NCBI GenBank assembly: GCA_027382625.1
Contig: JAJKFJ010022641.1
Location: 1 to 64,000, forward strand
Direction of reading: 5' to 3'
Source: Tetmemena sp. SeJ-2015
Lineage: Eukaryota > Ciliophora > Spirotrichea > Sporadotrichida > Oxytrichidae
Length of the DNA: 64,000 bases
Shown: positions 11,666 to 22,461 of the stretch, piece by piece
How the letters are laid out: each line of letters begins with the position of its first letter
Numbering within the stretch: the first letter of the stretch is position 1
Made by a program: the position numbers and the translations under genes
The notes under the pieces: model-generated
Seen by the model: the letters and a program-made list of their open reading frames with translations, nothing else
What the model was told of the DNA's origin: nothing
Database searches by the model: none

Positions 11666-12677
11666 ATGGTGGAACCTACTAAGCAAAGCGAACCTTTTAC
11701 CTCAAACTTGATCACTTAGATTCAGGAGGAGTCAAAATTCAACTCAGACCTTGAACAGAAGGACCCAGTTACATTCGTAGAGAGATCTCTTCAGATGAAG
11801 ATAACGCAAGATCAAAAGGAGGAGTTGCGCTAGAAGATTGCAGATCTTGAATCTTACAAGGACCAAGTCAAAAAGTTGTTAGAGATTTTGAGAGAGCAGA
11901 ACTCAGGAAACTATAAGCTCCTGAAGAAAATCGATAACCTTATTCCACTATATGATGCTCATGACTTCTGGGACTCACAGCCTGTTCCCAAAGCCTATGA
12001 AAACATCGATACTACTCTTTTTGACAAGGCAATTGACAGAGAGAAAGCATATCTTAAGTAGTTAGTTGATTGGTATAAGTTTATTCTCTAAGATTTGTAA
12101 ACTCCTATGGCAAGATATGTGAAGATTTTGAAGCTCCCAGACCAACCAACAATCAAAGGTTTGAGAGAAATGACAAGAGCTGATGTTGGACAAGTGCATG
12201 CTCTCTTGGTTGAGTATTTGAAGAAGTTTGATGTTCATCTTGAATTCTCCCAATAGGAAGTTGACCAATTCTTGCTTCCTCGTCAAGGTGTGAATAAATT
12301 AGAGAGGTATATAAAACTCTTGTGTGGTTGATAGTTTCGTAGTTGAAAACCCCGAGACAAAGTAGATCACCGACTTTTTGTCTTTCTACCACCTTCCTTC
12401 TTCTATTCTCAAACACGCTGAACACAAAACTCTACATGTGGCCTACTCTTACTACAACGTTGCCAATTCTGTTTCCTTTGAAGAGCTGATGAGAACTGCA
12501 CTCATCATTGCCAAGCAGAAGAATTTCGATGTGTTCAACGCTTTAGATATCTTGGATAACGAGCAAGTGCTCAAGGAACTCAAGTTCGGCGTGGGAGATG
12601 GAAACTTGCATTACTATCTCTACAATTGGAGAATCCCCGAGTTAAAGCCCAGCTAAATCGGTATTGTCCTTGTGTGA
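11666..12677 (+). CDS. NMT: N-myristoyltransferase, N- and C-terminal segments (MDS 1, 3, 4)
   Basis: MDS 1 (11666-12045) encodes a charged N-terminal extension and the family motif HDFWDSQPVPK, ending in pointer CAGAGAGAA. MDS 3 (12101-12292) resumes at ACTCCTATG with ARYVKILKLPDQP and ends at GTGTG; MDS 4 (to 12677) carries FVVENPETK, ITDFLSFYHLP, FDVFNALDIL and the C-terminal FGVGDGNLHYYLYNW. The missing centre (about 180 aa) lies inverted at 10978-11527. Germline order is therefore 2 (inverted)-1-3-4. In correct order the product has the usual length of this cytosolic acyltransferase plus an N-terminal coiled-coil-like extension. It cannot be expressed from this arrangement without unscrambling. 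Confidence 0.96.
12046..12100 (+). other. Germline-limited spacer between MDS 1 and MDS 3
   Basis: 55 bp of AT-rich sequence between the MDS 1 pointer (ends 12045) and the MDS 3 pointer (starts 12101). The two flanking pointers differ, as expected when neighbouring segments are not consecutive in the final gene. Confidence 0.85.
12293..12326 (+). other. IES, 34 bp, pointer GTGTG
   Basis: GTGTG at 12288-12292 and 12322-12326. Deletion converts two frames into the continuous family sequence LPRQGVVDSFVVENP. Confidence 0.85.
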
Positions 12678-13018
12678 TATATTGTTTGCATGTGAATTTA
12701 ATTATCTTCCTACTACTTTTTCTTTTTTCCCTATTGATCAACTATCTCTATAATATTTATTTCTAATGTGGGATAGCAATAGTACAGTCTTTTAATTTAA
12801 TTTAACTTAAATCCTAAGCTCTTAGTGAATTTAGCAATAGAATATATATATTTCCATTATAAATAAGTATCTTCAAAGTAAATGATGAGAATTGCAAACT
12901 CCAATGGAGTGCTATAATTTTATGATGAATCTTATTGCATTTATGTTTATGAAATGCGTGAGAATTTGAGCGAATCGTAATTAGAATAATTAACTTGTTA
13001 AGAATTTAAATTATGAAG
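12678..13018. other. Spacer after NMT, ending in target duplication
   Basis: AT-rich region after the NMT stop. A plus-strand open stretch after 12880 (MRIANSNGVLQFYDES) is short and unsupported. The last 13 bases (TTAAATTATGAAG, 13006-13018) are the left copy of the duplication that flanks retroposon B. Confidence 0.45.
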
Positions 13019-13567
13019 GAATTATTAAATTAGAAAGTTAAAATTCAGGACGCACACGACCGGCACTAGGCACCGGTCGCCCTTTCCCTGAAGGCTTTCT
13101 GGTTTGGTAATCCGTTGGCTGGTGAGTGAGTGCTTAAAAGAGGCAAGGGATAATGGCAGCCGAAGCCCTGGGGAAGGTGGTGAGCTGCTCACTGGAGAGA
13201 TAATCAAAGGTGAGTGGTTCCCACTCACCCTCCTAATCCTTGTTAGGCGTGGAGGGATGTGATCTATGGGCAAACACTCAGTCATGCAGCTGGACAGCGA
13301 AGCCAGACGCTACGGAGCAGCGACTTGCTCTCGGTCCGAAGCTACCGGATTTTTTTTCTCCTTTTAGGTTTTTTTGATGGTGAAGCCGGGGGCTTCTGCT
13401 CAGAGTGTGAGGTGGCGGGGGTGCCACGTGTTTAATATCCTATTCGGCTGGTAGGTTTGTGTGCGTCAGATAAGTGCGTCACAGCAATATCATTGACGTC
13501 ACGGCCTATCTTATTTATGCGGGGGCCCTTTAATTCCCTTAATTATTATTATTATTAAATTATGAAG
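13006..13567 (+). repeat. 13-bp target duplication around retroposon B
   Basis: TTAAATTATGAAG at 13006-13018 and 13555-13567, perfect. Each copy contains ATG; the right one begins the open frame of the downstream gene, and the left one has an in-frame TGA 18 codons upstream. Confidence 0.88.
13019..13554 (+). mobile_element. SINE-like retroposon copy B, at a gene start
   Basis: 536 bp flanked by a perfect 13-bp duplication TTAAATTATGAAG (13006-13018 and 13555-13567). It is homologous along its length to the minus strand of copy A and ends in a (TTA)n-type tail, TTAATTATTATTATTATT, the expected 3' end of a retroposed element. The right duplication contains the ATG (13562) of the downstream Q/N-rich gene, so the insertion lies at that start codon. 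A plus/minus frame inside (13025-13285) is an incidental ORF. Confidence 0.85.
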
Positions 13568-16500
13568 ACGCTATGTCTAAATAGCCTATCTTAAGAGGCT
13601 TTAAAATTCTAGGCGCTACCTCAAACACTCTCTTAATTAGAAGATCAAGGTCGCCTTCATCCCATTTTTGAATCTCTCTTCTAGATTTGCCACTAAGAAA
13701 AGACTGTTAAAAATATATAGTAACAGCTGCTATTGAGCTAGCAGCAATCTCTGCTTCATCATAATGGCCTAGACTTAAATTAAAAGCAAGGTGATTTGAG
13801 CAAACATTTCGATTATAGTGCAAAATAAAAAGGAAGTAGCAGCAGAGATCGAACTTTATCCCCGCCAACTCAACTCACTCTCAATAATAACACCTCTGAT
13901 TATAACTCTTATAAATTCAAACAATCAATATGTGTATTATATAACTACAGATAGTCACTGATGTACTTGGAGAACCAGCAAGATGAGAGTATAAAAGATT
14001 CCCTCAAACTTATTCTAAGTATGATGGTGGATGATGTTTGGAAAAATTATGACTCTTATTACTCTAAGAGAAAGCAAGGTGATGCTTAAAACCGCAAAGA
14101 AAACTATAATCCTAATCACTCCTTCTAATATAGTTAAAATTTAAATGAAAATGGGAATTAAATTAAAATAATAAATGAAGAGTTGTAAGTGTTGGCTGTT
14201 AAATTATTCGCTAAGTAGCTTAACATGGGGCTAGTTCGATAGTTCCTAAAATTATAAGAATAGTTTGTGCCATTACGATAGGAGGCGCGCCCATGAAGAG
14301 ATTATAATGTCACAAACTCCTAATCAACAAATTAGCCAAGTTCAAAAACTTATGACCGAGGTAACTCTTTATACAGGCCTCCAAAGAATAAATTGCAAGG
14401 ATGAAAGTATCTCATAATTTCAGCTTACCATTTCGCACTTCAACTGCATCGGATTTATGATTTTGATTCATTAATTTAATTGTCGTTTTTATTAAATTCT
14501 TAGCTATATTAACAAGACTCGAACAAGTAGAGCAAGATATTTTCTCAGGAGCAAAAGATATCTGTAGCATCCTCCAATCTAAATCGAGACTTTATCGAAC
14601 CCTTACACTAGTCCAATAAAACTTAAAATACTAGTTAGCCCTAATAAGTCTAGCAGAATCCCATTCAGCATTTTCATATAGCTGCTAAAGCAAATCAACA
14701 GTTTAATTTACTATTTTATCGCTTAAAGTTCTAGTAAACGAATCACTTGATAATTGATGACATCTCTAGCAGTATTTACAAATTTAGAATATATTTTAGT
14801 GATATGAGTGACTAGTCGATGCTTAATCCTGGGACTGCAGCTGCCCTTAGCGAAGACAAGGAAAACATAGAGGGAATAGAGCACATTTCAAACATCAAGC
14901 ATGTGAAGCATCATGACAGTAGTAAAGCTGGCTCTAGTGGCGTTGTCTTTAATTATTCAAATTCAAATCATCTAACGAATAGTCAAATTCACAGCAATCC
15001 TGATTACGGAACGTTAGAAAGCAGCAAATAAATCACTCAAAACGCAAACCAAATTCAATTCAAGACGAGATAAAATTTGAGTGGGAAGGATCTAGATCAA
15101 TTCGGAAATCAAGTCTCTAATAGGAGGCACACAGACCAGCACCACTACATGCCTTCGCATTAGTTCTCTCGACTCTAGTCAGAGTCTGAGATGCTGATGA
15201 GTTAGTTTTAAACTCCCTAGTATAAAGCGAGTGAAATTGGAAACCCTATCAGTAGTCCTCATACTGATGAGAGAGACTCTTTACTACAGCAGTAGAGAAT
15301 AGCTAAACAGCGACTACTTGCCATCAACTTACTTAGTCAGGAGAACTCTGCTAAAGAGGGCACTAACTTAAAGAACAAGCAAAGGATTCTCAGCTAAAAT
15401 TATTTGACTAGCAGCCAAGGTGAAGAAGGAAGAACAGAAAATATGAATTAGAGATTAGGATTTTAGTCTTAGGGTCTTAACATGGATGATCTTGATGCCG
15501 GTTATTCATATAAAGCTCTTTTTATTATTTTTCTTCATTTCAAAAAACATATAATAAAATCTCACTATCTTATCATCTAATTTTCTTAATTATGTATTTC
15601 ATTTCCATAATTTAGAGGTATGAATTCATATCAGTAAGATTACTACAAGGATAGACATTTCAATATGAGATCTGGGACTGATGCAAAAAATTTGCTAGAC
15701 AGTGAAGGTGCAACCCCAGCAAGTATTTAGCAAAACATGAAGACTGCTAAACTGAATCAGCCTAACATTGAAGAGATCATGCTCAAGAATATTTGGGAGA
15801 TAGAGAACAATCCTATTTTTGGTAACAGCTAAGGCTCAATCATCGAAGATAAAGATTACAACAGTATCAAGGCTGGGGTTATAAAGTAGTTTGGCAAGGA
15901 GAGTTTCAAAGATTCCACTCAAGGAACGCAACAACTCAAAGTCAATTTGCAAAACATAGATCTAGACAGCGACTGCCAATATATGGGCTAATCTTCAAAG
16001 GAAGAGTACGAGGAACGAAATATGCTGAGTCAATAGAGATACAGTGACGCCCAGGCCTTAGATACTGATGAGCATAATCAGTAGTACTATGAGAGACAAA
16101 GAAACGATTAGCTACAGATTGATGATGATAGCGACTACAACAATGAAATCTTTTCTCATGGGGCTTATGATTAAAGTGCGAATCAATATGTCACTCTTAA
16201 GAAGGATTATGATTCGAACAATAGCAACAATAATCAGGAAGTATTTAGCGAAAGTAGAGTGCCTGTTACTTCTATAGATGGTCAAATGCCAAAGTTAGAC
16301 TATCAATCTAGCGAAGGAATTTCTCAGAAGATCACCAGATTAAACTAGAACATTGACGATGGGCTTTCGCGGTGACGTGGCACAACTGATCAAGGGGTTA
16401 CGCCTGTGAATTACTTTAAATCGATTAAGTATTATATGCCCGTTAGGGGATAATTAATTCCTTAACTATTATTATTAAAAAACTAGAACATGCCATCTTC

Positions 16501-18858
16501 ACTCTAGTCTTAGCCTAATCTACTCTTCTAATTCTAGTAGAATAGCAATTCAAGTGATGACAGTGATGAAAAATTCCATAAGCTAGTGATGGATCAAGAG
16601 TACTTGAAAAATATTCCAAAGACGGGAAGAGATCATTACCAAGCTAAGTCAAAGTAAAACCACTCGCAGCCCGTGAGAAGCGCTACTCATAAAACTAACA
16701 AGAACAATATCTATAACACCACGCAAGATAGCAATTCTTTGATGATCTCTTCAGACCAACCAACTAAACTCTCAGCTGAGGAGGTAATTAGAAACTACAC
16801 AAATGCAAACTTCATCCCATAAAAGCAAGCAGGAGATCGCTTGCATCTGCTTTGCTAATCTAGAGAGCTAAATCCTCTGGTCTCTTTATCAGTTGAGAAC
16901 GATGATGACGAGTTTCAAAAATCGACTTCTCCTCACAAGATGAGGATGATGCCTTAAACTGCACGTGTTAACAGCTAAAACAAGCTTGTCGATTCAGGTT
17001 CTAAGAAAAGAAAGCAAGAACTTTTGAAGGAGTCGGCTAAGTATCAATAACTTAAGAAGTAGAGCAAAAGAGAGAGTATAAACAAGGCTCAGACAAAAGG
17101 AAGACAAGAAACTGAAACGGCTAATGTTGATATGATTGACTCTACACATTTAAACACTTAGGGCTAGAGTATAAGTAGGAGCAATAGCAGGTCAAAAACT
17201 CCTATAAACTCAAGACCCAATATAAATCAAGCTTAGAAATCAAGGAATGCTGCCTAGAAGAATTAGCAGCTATAGTGTCTTACGACCATCACTTAAAAGA
17301 GAGATGACAGTGGACTCTCTAACATAAATAATGACAATAAAATGAATAGCCACAGTATACTTAATAAAATTGCTTCTTCATCATAGGATTAAGATAAACG
17401 ATAGCCTTCGAATTCTTCCTAAAATTAGGGAGCTCGATCTAGTAATCCAATTGTAGAAGGGAGATACATAGTAAATAAGCTAGCTAAGGTCATTAAAGCT
17501 AAAGTTGGAGGTTCCTCTAGCTTGAGTAGAAATAGCACAAAGAAGTAGAGCTCAACTATGCCCATCAACAATTTTGAGAATTTCTTGGCCACATAGCATA
17601 CTTAAATTAATCAGTAATAAACAGCCAACTAGCCAAGTGCAGGTCCTTACATAACAACAAGCCTTTAATCTAAAAGCTCAAACGGAGGACCTAATTAAAT
17701 CTAACTTGCTACTCAGAGAGGCTCTTAAACCACAAAATTCTAGCAATTTACTCTCTCTTAGCAAAGAACTGATTCATAACAGAGTTTCAAGTCTAATGTG
17801 TCTTAGGGTAATTAAACTTTCTCTTTGACTTCTCAATTTATCAATTAACCTTCGACCCTTAACTAAAACGGAAGCCATAACATTGCATCAAACGCTTCAA
17901 AGCTAAAATTATTTAAGTTGATATTGAATTATTATCTCTCTGCAAGCTAAATAAATTTGGCATGAGGAGATTCACTGCGGATGCTACTGCTGATGAATCA
18001 AGCTAGTCAGGTGTATCTCACATTCTACACTAAAACACTTACAATCAAGCAGCAGCTTAGAACATTAATAATTCTCTCAATCAGAAATCTCAACAGCAGC
18101 AACAGCCAATGATACCCGGACAACAATATTCATAACTACAGCTAATGAACATGACTTAGCTTTCCTCCAACGTACTTGCAAATATTGGACAGAGCAGTTC
18201 TTCAAAGAATTTGAACTAAACTACGAACAATCACCTTACCTCTCATGCTAATCTCCCACCTCATTAAAGAAGCATGGTTCATTTGCACCATAACTAAGGG
18301 ACTATCTCTCCTTAGCAAATCATTAAGCAGATGAAATAACAGTAAAGCAATCAATAAAATTTAACCAACAACTCAAGTAGTATCTTAACACAGAATTAGG
18401 CGCAGTCTGACAACAGTAGTACTCTTGGTGGAGCAAATATTCTTCTGGTAGGAGGTTTTCCCAATCAGGGTACTAACAGCTCTTACTCTGGCTCCACTTC
18501 TACCTATGGTGCAGGAATGAGCACTCACTAGAACTTTGGAGGAAACGGTGGTGGGCCTGCAGTCATGATTGGCTAAAGAGGTGCTGCAGCATAGCTGGCT
18601 GCTAGTGTCAAACAGTAAGTGGTAGCTTCAAATAGTTAAAATAGTCTGAACGCTATCGCTAACACAGCCTCGGCTCAGGCCATCATTTTAATTTTGTATT
18701 TACGGGAAGTTGATAAAGAAGCAGAGGAAGAAGGTAGATCTAAGTTGATAAATATAGAAATAAATTCTGAATAATAATTACTATTCTCTGAAAACCTAAT
18801 TTTGTTCCTATTCAGGGTTTACATATGCTACATAAGTGAATTAAAGCATGCTAATTGA
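13562..18858 (+). CDS. Long Q/N/S-rich protein, function unknown
   Basis: ATG at 13562 lies in the retroposon B target duplication (MKTLCLNSLSQEALKF). The frame is open through 13961 and, after removal of listed interruptions, to about 18858, giving roughly 1,500 residues. Composition is dominated by Gln, Asn and Ser, with poly-Gln near 18100 and a Gly-rich tail (YGAGMSTHQNFGGNGG). No domain recognised. A one-base frame slip lies at the unusual GGCGCGCCC at 14284-14292 and may be an assembly indel. Another frame change at about 14455-14510 looks like an unplaced IES. The last 60 or so codons may not be coding. Confidence 0.75.
15512..15631 (+). other. IES, 120 bp, pointer ATTCATAT
   Basis: 8-bp repeat ATTCATAT at 15504-15511 and 15624-15631, same codon phase. 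Between them lies AT-rich sequence with no coding character. Joining gives DAGYSYQQDYYKDRHF. Confidence 0.88.
16354..16479 (+). mobile_element. SINE-like retroposon copy C (5'-truncated), inside coding sequence
   Basis: 126 bp flanked by a perfect 12-bp repeat AAACTAGAACAT (16342-16353 and 16480-16491). The element matches the 3' ~100 bp of copy D (GTGACGTGGCACAACTGATC, GCCTGTGAATTAC, ATGCCCGTTAGGG) and ends in TTATTATTAAAA, so it looks like a 5'-truncated retroposed copy. It brings an in-frame TGA. Both repeat copies have the same codon phase, so deletion between them rebuilds RLNQNMPSSLQ exactly. Confidence 0.92.
17908..17951 (+). other. IES, 44 bp, pointer AAGCTAAA
   Basis: 8-bp repeat AAGCTAAA at 17900-17907 and 17944-17951. 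Deletion joins NASKLN to KFGMRRFTADATADE, restoring a frame that then stays open for about 300 codons. Confidence 0.88.
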
Positions 18859-18879
18859 GTAAAATACTTAATAATTGAA

Positions 18880-20012
18880 ATGAAAAGATCAGCGGAGCAA
18901 TACTTAGCAGCAGAAGAGGAAGAAAAGAAATAGTCAGACTTGCAAGAAGAGACTAAGGTTACTGGATAGCTCAGTGATAAGAGGCCTCGATTGGATGGGA
19001 ATCATGTTCAAAATACAGGAACTAGCAAAGCAGGTTCTAACCTCGATCATTCAGGCAACTAAGCTTCGTCCTATATTGACAGACTAAGGCTAGCATCCTT
19101 TGATCCTTTGTACCTCCTAAAGGACAGAAAGAACTGCCCAAAATGCAAGTAAAGCAGAAAATACTACTGCTATTAATGCTACTTGCCACTCAATGATGAT
19201 GAGAACACAAATCCAAGAGTGAATCTTCCAATCGATATTAATTTTATAAATTTATGTTACAGTGTAAGCGAGATTTTCCTTTCTTAAGGGTTGTTTAGGA
19301 TCCGCCATCCAAAGGAAAAAATTAGCAAGAGTTCAATCGTAGCATCCAAGATAGTGGCGCCAGATAGAGTGAATATTGTGCACGAGATGTTTGTAAGCTC
19401 TTTGAGATAAGATGACCAAGATTATGACTCAGTGGTACTTTATTAAATAAAAGATAAATGTTTTGCTACTTCTATTCCCAACCGACGATGCGAAGGATGT
19501 AACCTCTCTGAGTGAGGAAGAACTAGCAAAGATAGAGAAAGTTGTAATTATTGACTGCACTTGGAATCAGACTTCCCACTTTCTAAAGCAAGAGAACTTG
19601 AGGAAACTCAAAACTGTTAAAATAAAGACTGAAAAGACCATATTCTGGAGATAAAACAACTGAAATAATTAGTTATATTACACTTATATAGGTCCAAGTT
19701 TATCAAAGAATATCGGAAAACAACCTTGCTACGATTGAAGCTCTCTACTATTTCTTTAGAGACTATGATGTTAACAAAAACTGCAAAGGTGATTATACCG
19801 TCTACGATGGGAAGTACGACAACTTACTCTACTACTATGTTTTTACCTACTTGCTTATTCAAAAAGAGTATGTTGAGGGCTCAAAGAAAGATAGAGAATT
19901 TTGGAAAATGAAAGGCTATATCAAGGGAAGAGAAGGATAAGAAGAAAAAAATTAAGAAAACTAGGAATAAAGCTTGACGGAGGAGGTGTCGGATAAAGCT
20001 GCCTAGTAATGA
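18880..20012 (+). CDS. DTWD1: DTW-domain tRNA-uridine aminocarboxypropyltransferase (DTWD1-like)
   Basis: The DTW family transfers a 3-amino-3-carboxypropyl group from S-adenosylmethionine to uridine in tRNA (acp3U). Seen here: the N-terminal zinc-binding Cys cluster (CPKCKQSRKYYCYQCYLPL), the linker IRHPKEK, and the signature DCTWNQT followed by KTEKTIFWR and ATIEALYYFFRDY. ATG at 18880 is preceded by an AT-rich flank. Two IESs must be removed; between residues I and I-R-H-P about 17 extra in-frame residues from AT-rich DNA may be a third IES of length divisible by three. The Lys/Gln-rich C-terminus ends at TGA 20010-20012. Confidence 0.93.
19441..19471 (+). other. IES, 31 bp, pointer TACTT
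   Basis: TACTT at 19436-19440 and 19467-19471, same codon phase. Deletion joins DSVVL to LFPTDDAKD, matching the hydrophobic-FP pattern of the DTW family. Confidence 0.88.
19654..19702 (+). other. IES, 49 bp, TA-bounded
   Basis: A stop-containing AT-rich stretch between IFWR and YQRISENNLATIEAL. Deletion between TA (19652-19653) and TA (19701-19702) restores the frame. Confidence 0.75.
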
Positions 20013-20100
20013 ACGATAGAAAGAAAATCTTGATTAATTAAAATAGCTAACTCTAAATTAATCTTGAAAATTATCTAGCACTATCTCTCTGCCTCTTATC

Positions 20101-22233
20101 TCATTGTTAATTTCTTTTGTTCTAAATATTAAGTGAGAACCTCTCAGCAAACATCTGACTCATCAAATTCTTGAACTCGTGTTTCACTTTACTGATAGTG
20201 TTGTCTACAGTTTTCATCTCTTGAAGTTCTTCCTCCATCAGCATCAACTTCTAAACCATAATCTTTTGTGCCAACTTGCGTTTCTCCTTATCTAGTCTCT
20301 TCCTCTCTGCCCTTCTCTGCTTTTTCTCTTCTGACATCTTTTGCAATCTTTCTCGCTTTTTCAGGATTGCAGCATCTTCATCTCTAGCGAACTGTTGAAG
20401 AAGTTCACACTGTAGGAACAACTAGTCAGCTTAATTGTAAGGCTCTACATCCTTCAAATCCTTAGTAGGCATTTGAGACTGCACTGATTTTGAAAAGTTC
20501 TTCTGCTCTATATATTGATACAGATAAGTGCCGTCATCTCCCTTTATATCTTCAATAGGGGCTCTTAAGAATTCCAAAATGACCTCTCTTCTATTCTTAA
20601 ACCCGAGCTCCTACCCAATCTTTTTCCAGTCATCTCCATACTTCATCACCATAGAGAGCAACTTTTATTGAAAATCATAAGGTAGAAGGGATGGCTTAGA
20701 TGCAGCAGCCTGCTTTACCTCAGAAGTGAAATCTTTCTAGATCCTTTCCCATTGCAAAGAAGAAAGGGACTGAGCCTTAAAATCAGTAGGTTTTAAGTTG
20801 GTTGGATAATTTCCTTTAACGTAGCATGATTCACATAGGTTATAAGTTTCAACTTCGAGGGCAGCTAAGTCTTGAGTGGCTTAGCCTGCCTCTTAATTGT
20901 GAAAGCCGTTTAATTGTAATTGGTCTCCTTCTTTCATCTCTTCATCTTACTTGAATTCTTCTTTGACTTCATTTAATGATGCAGTTTACTTTTAGAACCA
21001 GTTAAATCCACAGAGAGTCTCGCAGAAAGCGCAAAAAGGTCGATCCTTGGAAGTGAGGATGTTCAACTTTCTGAGAGAGAGTGAATCTATCAAAGCTTTA
21101 AGGACTTGATCTTAATGTGTATGCTGCTGATTAGGCTCATCAATCTCAAATAAATTGTCCAAGTACTCAGCCTCATTTTTAGCTTAATAAAGAGTTTAAT
21201 GAATCATGATTGCTTACCTAGAATATGTTTGTTGGCAGCATTCACTAGCACTTTATTATAAGAAGCCTCCTTGATTACTGAAATCTTGTGAGGTTTTGAA
21301 TATGGATCCACGTTGAAGTTTATTAAGCCCCACTGCTCTAGAAAGCTGTGAACTCTCATGATACCACAAACATCTCCTGATAAATGCCTTCTGCATACTA
21401 AATGTAAGTTTAAACATGAAGCTTTTAATTACTGGTTGCTGTGAGATAAGCAATAGGATTTTAACGGTAGAGCTAAACCATAAAGTTCCTGTATTCCATA
21501 TAAACTTAGGGGGTCTTGGAGGGGTACTTTCCACTGAAGAATTCTGGAAGTGAGTCCTTCTCAAGTTTGCTGATATCTTCGAGACTGAACCAATCAGCTG
21601 CAGCTGAGGGTATCACGGTTAGTGGCATTTAGATTTTAGTATTAATTTCCTAAGCTGGAGCTTGAACTTAAGCAGCAGGCTAAGCTTGATGCGAAGTGCT
21701 TTTCATTTCAATATGATGGTGCTTTTTTTCCTCTGAGTAGGCCTGCTATTACTTCTAAGCAGGTACTGGCTTGGTAGAGTAGTCAGAGGAAGGCGGGAGA
21801 ACTGCAGCACTCGAAAGACCGTTTGAAGAAGCTAGAGCTTGCTAGTTCTGAATCCTCATCTAAGTGCTGGAAGATTAGCTATCATTCATAGCACTTGAGA
21901 GTTCGTTGTCAATATTGCCCTTATTTCTGTCTTGAGATAGAGCAACTTGATCAAGAGCTATAGTAAATGTTGTAAGTTAAGATGTTTAACATAAGATTAT
22001 GAAATGGAATTAGAAATTTGGCATGTCTTACAAATCTACTCCTAGCCTGCGAATTCAAGTGAGTAGAGTAGAGACTCAGGCTCTTTCTTCAGAATGAGAA
22101 CATAAGGTGCTTCTCTTTATAGCTAAAGCAGCTGCTGTTACGCTTTAGAAAGACCACTGGGATTGTTGCTTTTCTTTTTTGAAGATGAAGACTTTTTGCT
22201 CTTGGAGCTAAGTCCGCCGCCAAATGAACTCAT
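20101..22233 (-). CDS. SWI3/SMARCC/RSC8-type chromatin remodelling subunit
   Basis: Core subunit family of SWI/SNF nucleosome remodellers. From the N-terminus: a Ser/Lys-rich start ([18 protein letters not shown]), a Gln-rich linker, then a SWIRM domain ([65 protein letters not shown]). Next comes a paired-Cys zinc module (CAFCETLC, then NLCESCY), a SANT/Myb domain ([20 protein letters not shown] then EFLRAPIED) and a long C-terminal charged coiled coil. This is the complete domain order of the family. Start chosen at the first ATG in frame; two introns and one IES interrupt it. Confidence 0.95.
21183..21217 (-). other. GT-AG intron, 35 nt, in SWI3-like gene
   Basis: Minus strand GTAAGC...TATTAAG. 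Splicing joins NAANKHIL to [12 protein letters not shown]. Confidence 0.8.
21394..21434 (-). other. IES, 41 bp, pointer CAG, within the SWIRM domain
   Basis: CAG (minus strand) at 21432-21434 and 21391-21393. Deletion joins AYLTAT to [15 protein letters not shown], matching the conserved SWIRM sequence apart from two residues, so the boundary could differ slightly. Confidence 0.75.
21958..22031 (-). other. GT-AG intron, 74 nt, in SWI3-like gene
   Basis: Minus strand GTAAGACATG...ACTATAG. Splicing links EFAGQEQIS to [11 protein letters not shown] in frame. Confidence 0.75.
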
Positions 22234-22461
22234 ATTTATCAAATTATAATTACTATAAGTCACAATCCCTTCTCTTACATTCAAGTTTCACAAATCCCTA
22301 TTGCTATAAATAAACTGTATATTTGAATACTTATAGAATTTATTCTTGCAATATTCGTTGAAGGTGACTTATAAATTCGTTTGGTTAGTTTTATGGTCTG
22401 ACAACTAGGGATGCTTTAAAGGGTAAACAGAATATAATGAGCAAGCATATTTATATATAAT

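Noticed and set aside
12308..12335. A GT-AG intron in NMT (GTATAT...TTGATAG)
   Set aside because: Splicing there does not give the family sequence as well as removing 34 bp between the GTGTG repeats, which yields VVDSFVVENP.
13568..13835. A minus-strand frame (GHYDEAEIAASSIAAVTIYF) that looked like part of a cyclin-type protein
   Set aside because: The plus strand is open through the same region and joins directly to the 13961 reading frame; the minus frame is a shadow.
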